Shown: positions 60,632-64,000 of the stretch, in pieces | How the letters are laid out: the number at the start of each line of letters is the position of its first letter | How positions within the stretch are numbered: the first letter of the stretch is position 1 | From: Micromonospora purpureochromogenes | GTDB taxonomy: Bacteria > Actinomycetota > Actinomycetes > Mycobacteriales > Micromonosporaceae | Direction: 5' to 3' | Assembly (NCBI RefSeq): GCF_900091515.1 | Contig: NZ_LT607410.1 | Location: 2,666,001 to 2,730,000, forward strand | Length of the DNA stretch: 64,000 bases | Notes under the pieces: generated by a model | What the model saw: the letters and a program-made list of their open reading frames with translations, nothing else | What the model was told of the DNA's origin: nothing | Databases searched by the model: none | Position numbers and translations under genes: made by a program

Positions 60632-62593
60632 ATGTGCGGACTCCTGGCCTTCTTCAGTGCGCGCGGCGACGCCGCCGCTCACCGCGACAACATCGCCGGG
60701 GCGTTGGAATGCCTGCACCACCGCGGCCCGGACGAGACCGGTGTCGAGGTGGTCGGGGACGCCTCCGGCCGGTACGCGGACGGGGTGTTCGCGCACAAGC
60801 GCCTGGCGATCATCGACGTGGCCTCCAGCCACGAGCCGCTGCCGTACGCCGACGGTCGCTACCTGCTCACCTTCAACGGTGAGATCTACAACTACATCGA
60901 GCTGCGCGACGAGCTGGTGCGCACCTACGGCGCCCAGTTCGCCACCGCAGGCGACGGCGAGGTGATCGTCGCCGGCTACCACTACTGGGGCGAGCAGGTG
61001 CTCACCCGGCTGCGCGGCATGTTCGCCTTCGTCATCTGGGACCGGCAGGAGCGGCGCGCCTTCGGCGCCCGCGACTACTTCGGCATCAAGCCGCTGCACT
61101 ACCTGGAGACCGCCGACGGGCTCTACCTCGCCTCGGAGAAGAAGGCGCTGCTGCCCTTCGCGCACTCGAACTACGAGGGCGACGCCGGCATCGACACGGC
61201 CAACCTGAGCCACTACCTGACCCTGCAGTACGTGCCGGAGCCCGGCACCCTGCACAAGGGGATCCGGCGGATCGGCTCGGGGGAGTACCTGACCTGGAGC
61301 CCGGGCGGACGCATCGACGTGCGCCGGTGGTACCGGCCGGTGTTCCACCCCGCCCCCGTCGATGACGAGCAGCGGCTCTACCAGGAGATCCGGGAGACGC
61401 TGCGGGATAGCGTCCGGATGCACATGCGCTCGGACGTGCCGGTCGGCTCGTTCCTGTCCAGCGGGATCGACTCGACCGCGGTGGTGGCCCTGGCCCGGGA
61501 GTTCAACCCGAACATCCTCACCTTCACCGTCGGGTACGACGTGCCCGGCTACTCCGAGATCGACGTGGCCCAGGAGTCGGCCCGGCACCTCGACGTGACC
61601 ACCATCCCGACCAAGATCGGGCCGCAGGACATGATCGACGCCCTGCCGAAGATCGTCTGGCACCTGGACGACCCGGTGGCCGACCCGGCGCTGGTGCCGC
61701 TCTACTTCGTGGCGAAGAAGGCCGCCGAGCACGTCACGGTGGTCCTCTCCGGCGAGGGCGCGGACGAGTTCTTCGGCGGGTACACGATCTACCGGGAGCC
61801 GCTCTCCCTCGGCACCGTCAACGGCCTGCCGGGCGGGGTGCAGAAGGGCCTGCGCGCGGTCTCCAAGGCGATTCCGCAGGGGGTCAAGGGCAAGAGCTTC
61901 CTGGAGCGCGGCACCACCCCGATCGAGCAGCGCTACTACGGCAACGCCCGGATGTTCACCGAGGAGGAGAAGCAGCACCTGCTGCGCCGCTACGACCCCT
62001 CGGTCCGCTACACCGACGTGACCGCGCCGATCTACGCGGAGTGCACCGAGCTCGACGACGTCACCAAGATGCAGTACGTCGACCTCTACACCTGGCTGCG
62101 CGGCGACATCCTGGTCAAGGCCGACCGGATCTCGATGGCCCACTCGCTGGAGGTGCGGGTGCCCTTCCTCGACCGGGCGGTCTTCGACGTGGCCGCCGGC
62201 ATCCCGGTCGACCTGAAGCTCCCGCCCCGTTCGGACGCCACCAAGTACGCCATGCGCCAGGCGTTGCAGGGCGTGGTGCCGCCGGCCATCGTCAACCGGA
62301 AGAAGCTGGGCTTCCCGACCCCGACCCGGGTCTGGCTGCGCGGCGAGATGTACGAGTGGGCCCGGCACGTGCTGGCCACCTCCGGCGCGGGCGACCTGAT
62401 CGACCTGTCGTACGCGATGCGGCTGCTGGACGAGCACAAGCGGGAGGAGGCGGACCACTCCCGCAAGGTGTGGACCGTGCTGATCTTCTGCATCTGGCAC
62501 GCCATCTTCGTGGCCAAGACCCTCGACCCCGGCATCCAGCGCAACCAGTCCGCCCTGCTCACCAAGCCCGTGGTCGGCTCCATGGTCCGCTGA
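60632..62593 (+). CDS. asnB: Asparagine synthase, glutamine-hydrolysing (AsnB)
   Basis: A 653-residue class B asparagine synthetase. The N-terminal Ntn glutaminase starts MCGLLAFFSARGD; Cys2 must become the N terminus, which fixes ATG 60632 over the ATG nine bases earlier. Other glutaminase motifs are HHRGPDETG and TFNGEIYNYIELRDEL. The synthetase domain has the PP-loop SSGIDSTAVVALA near residue 280 and SGEGADEFFGGY near residue 375. A GGAAAG ribosome-binding site lies nine bases upstream. The enzyme makes asparagine from aspartate, ATP and glutamine; use in peptide or wall amidation is possible in some relatives. Confidence 0.95.
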   Translation: MCGLLAFFSARGDAAAHRDNIAGALECLHHRGPDETGVEVVGDASGRYADGVFAHKRLAIIDVASSHEPLPYADGRYLLTFNGEIYNYIELRDELVRTYGAQFATAGDGEVIVAGYHYWGEQVLTRLRGMFAFVIWDRQERRAFGARDYFGIKPLHYLETADGLYLASEKKALLPFAHSNYEGDAGIDTANLSHYLTLQYVPEPGTLHKGIRRIGSGEYLTWSPGGRIDVRRWYRPVFHPAPVDDEQRLYQEIRETLRDSVRMHMRSDVPVGSFLSSGIDSTAVVALAREFNPNILTFTVGYDVPGYSEIDVAQESARHLDVTTIPTKIGPQDMIDALPKIVWHLDDPVADPALVPLYFVAKKAAEHVTVVLSGEGADEFFGGYTIYREPLSLGTVNGLPGGVQKGLRAVSKAIPQGVKGKSFLERGTTPIEQRYYGNARMFTEEEKQHLLRRYDPSVRYTDVTAPIYAECTELDDVTKMQYVDLYTWLRGDILVKADRISMAHSLEVRVPFLDRAVFDVAAGIPVDLKLPPRSDATKYAMRQALQGVVPPAIVNRKKLGFPTPTRVWLRGEMYEWARHVLATSGAGDLIDLSYAMRLLDEHKREEADHSRKVWTVLIFCIWHAIFVAKTLDPGIQRNQSALLTKPVVGSMVR

Positions 62594-62632
62594 CGGCCGG
62601 GCCCGGCGCGCCCCGCGCCCGCCACCGCCGTT

Positions 62633-62687
62633 GATCAAGAGGTTTGCGTCGACCGGAGTCCGCCCCGGCGACGCAAACCTCTTGATC
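62633..62687. terminator. Bidirectional hairpin terminator, 19-bp stem
   Basis: GATCAAGAGGTTTGCGTCG at 62633-62651 pairs perfectly with CGACGCAAACCTCTTGATC at 62669-62687, between convergent asnB and LPMO genes. Its stem is unusually AT-rich for this genome; it may belong to a dispersed palindrome family. Confidence 0.85.
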
Positions 62688-62709
62688 GTTTCAGCGGCCC
62701 TGTCGGGGG

Positions 62710-63831
62710 TCAGCGGCCGGAGCAGGTGACGGTGGGCAGGGTGTTGGCGCCGGTGGTGGTCGCGGTGAAGCCGAACGTGGTGGTGCCCTCGGAGGCGATC
62801 GTGCCGTTCCAGGCCGCGTTGGCGACCGTCACCGCCGATCCGGAGGAGCTCACCGTGCCGTTCCAGAGGCTGCTGATCGACTGACCGCTGGGCCACGTCC
62901 AGCCGGCCACCCAGCCGCCGTACGTCCGGGCGCTGTGATTCATGATCATGACCTCGCCCTGGAACCCGCCGGGCCAGGAGTTGAGCACCTTGTAGACCGC
63001 CATGCAGTCGCCGCCTGGCGGCGGCGTGGTCGGGCTCGGCGGCGGCGTGGTGGGCGAGGGCGGGGGAGTGGTCGGGCCGGGCGGCGGCGTGGTGGGGCTC
63101 GGCGGCGGTGTCGTGCCGCCGCCGGAACCGACCCCGGTCACCTCGCCGTTGCCCCCGTCGAAGGCGACGTCCGAGCAGCCGAAGAAGTTCTCCTGGCTGT
63201 CGGAGCGGACCCAGCGGGAGTAGACGATGTGCCGCCCGCTCTTGCCGGACGGCAGGTTGCCGCTGAAGTAGTAGTGCCCGTCGTTCGTGCCGGGCGAGCC
63301 GTTCTGCGGCGGGTTGGTGACCGTCAGGAACGGTTGCTCCTCCAGGTCGCTCCAGGCCAGCGGCCGGGTCGGGCTCCAACTGTCCTTCGTGACGTAGAAG
63401 TAGAACGTGCCCGGGTGGTGGGCCCAGTTGCTGTAGCGGAAGTCCAGCCGCGCCCCGGCGGTCAGGTGGGTGACCGGCCAGTCGGTGCGGGCCAGGTCGT
63501 ACCCGGCGAAACCGGGGTTGCCGCCGCTGCACAGCTTGCCGTCGGGGATGAAGCCGACGGTCCGGCCGCCGGCGTCCGAGCGGAGCACGCTGAACCAGTT
63601 GTAGAGGGAGTTGGCGCCGCTCTGCGCGACCGCCGCCGAGCAGGCCGGGTTGACCGGCCGGATCTCGCCGGTCGGGCTGAGGCCGTCCTTCCAGCACAGG
63701 TAGGTCCGGCTGCCCGGAGTCATCGCCGCGCCGTGCGCGGCGGCCGGATCTGGACCGGAGGCCAGGGCGACGGCGCCCAGGGCGAGGGTGGCGGCCGCGG
63801 TGAGCAGCGCGGCCGTACGGGAACGGAGCAC
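62710..63831 (-). CDS. AA10 lytic polysaccharide monooxygenase with CBM2
   Basis: A 373-residue secreted copper enzyme that cleaves chitin or cellulose oxidatively. The signal peptide ends AAA|HGAAMTPGS, leaving His33 as the new N terminus, the first arm of the histidine brace; the second is His138 or His139 in SNWAHHPGTFYFYV. A linker of repeated TTPPPSP/TTPPPGP units (about residues 235-272) leads to a C-terminal CBM2 (YKVLNSWPGGFQGEVMIMNH, with Trp residues and terminal Cys). The substrate, chitin or cellulose, is not fixed by sequence alone. The 169 bases upstream, to the window edge, contain no other gene. Confidence 0.95.
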   Translation of the reverse strand: MLRSRTAALLTAAATLALGAVALASGPDPAAAHGAAMTPGSRTYLCWKDGLSPTGEIRPVNPACSAAVAQSGANSLYNWFSVLRSDAGGRTVGFIPDGKLCSGGNPGFAGYDLARTDWPVTHLTAGARLDFRYSNWAHHPGTFYFYVTKDSWSPTRPLAWSDLEEQPFLTVTNPPQNGSPGTNDGHYYFSGNLPSGKSGRHIVYSRWVRSDSQENFFGCSDVAFDGGNGEVTGVGSGGGTTPPPSPTTPPPGPTTPPPSPTTPPPSPTTPPPGGDCMAVYKVLNSWPGGFQGEVMIMNHSARTYGGWVAGWTWPSGQSISSLWNGTVSSSGSAVTVANAAWNGTIASEGTTTFGFTATTTGANTLPTVTCSGR

Positions 63832-64000
63832 GAGGTTCTCCTGACCCGCGGGGCGGCCTGACGGCCGGCCCCGCTGTGACGAGCGGATGCGACGATCGCG
63901 GCGCCACGGCCGGCGGCCCGGAAATCGGGGAGGGCCGGATGGCCGCGCACCGCCCTCGGTCCGCGTCCCGCGGACCGGTGCCCTCGCGTCGGCTCCAGCT

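Overview
The window is chromosomal DNA from a high-GC actinomycete, most likely Micromonospora or a close relative in the Micromonosporaceae. The grounds are extreme GC at third codon positions, frequent GTG starts, ATGA/GTGA overlaps between operon genes, and gene content: a Suf-only Fe-S operon with SufU, a conservon, an AcnR-type regulator, an acVLRF1 hydrolase, a secreted pullulanase and an AA10 LPMO. Genes are dense and intergenic gaps are often filled by long perfect hairpin terminators. I saw no rRNA, tRNA or CRISPR array.

Layout. 1-6.1 kb: suf operon (sufB, cut by the window edge, then sufD, Rieske ferredoxin, sufC, sufS, sufU, and sufT, which sits behind a small inserted repeat). 6.1-7.4 kb: an IS30-family element lying inside the palindromic terminator of that operon. 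7.6-20 kb: LysE exporter, secreted penicillin-acylase-like hydrolase, VLRF1 peptidyl-tRNA hydrolase, TMEM175-like channel, zinc metallopeptidase, ABC-F protein, CadD-like transporter, small HTH protein, enoyl-CoA hydratase and an ABC exporter. 20-21.5 kb: DNA glycosylase and SDR. 21.6-23.8 kb: a three-gene operon of a membrane protein with a Gly/Cys-rich tail, a DUF692 (MNIO) enzyme and a DUF2063-like partner, which looks like a RiPP-style Cys-modification system. 23.9-28.6 kb: acnR, nitrilase-fold amidase, HAD phosphatase, RIO kinase, DUF2630 and tandem-GNAT genes. 28.8-32.7 kb: a compact terpenoid operon (P450, class I-like synthase, class II-like cyclase with a DxDTT motif), followed directly by a conservon (cvnABCD, 32.8-36.8 kb). 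37-40.6 kb: a VapBC-like toxin-antitoxin pair and aconitase. 40.8-46.8 kb: VOC, DedA, C39 peptidase with three upstream repeats, DUF1062, a transposase relic, hydrolase, ArsC-like, papain-fold and NTF2-like genes. 47-54.1 kb: two membrane-anchored CBM2-like proteins and a 1,832-residue two-domain amylase-pullulanase. 54.2-58.7 kb: two large beta-helix proteins whose bodies are a 1,830-bp duplication with only four differences. 59-63.8 kb: aminopeptidase P, asparagine synthase, LPMO.

Links between parts. The Suf system would supply the [4Fe-4S] cluster of aconitase encoded 35 kb away. acnR and acnA share an 18-bp upstream motif that is palindromic at acnR, so I propose it as the AcnR operator. 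Pullulanase, LPMO and the CBM2-like proteins point to an alpha-glucan and chitin/cellulose-degrading saprophyte. The best candidates for undescribed biology are the MNIO/Gly-Cys tail operon, the terpenoid operon beside a conservon, and the homogenised beta-helix pair with its conserved upstream inverted repeat.
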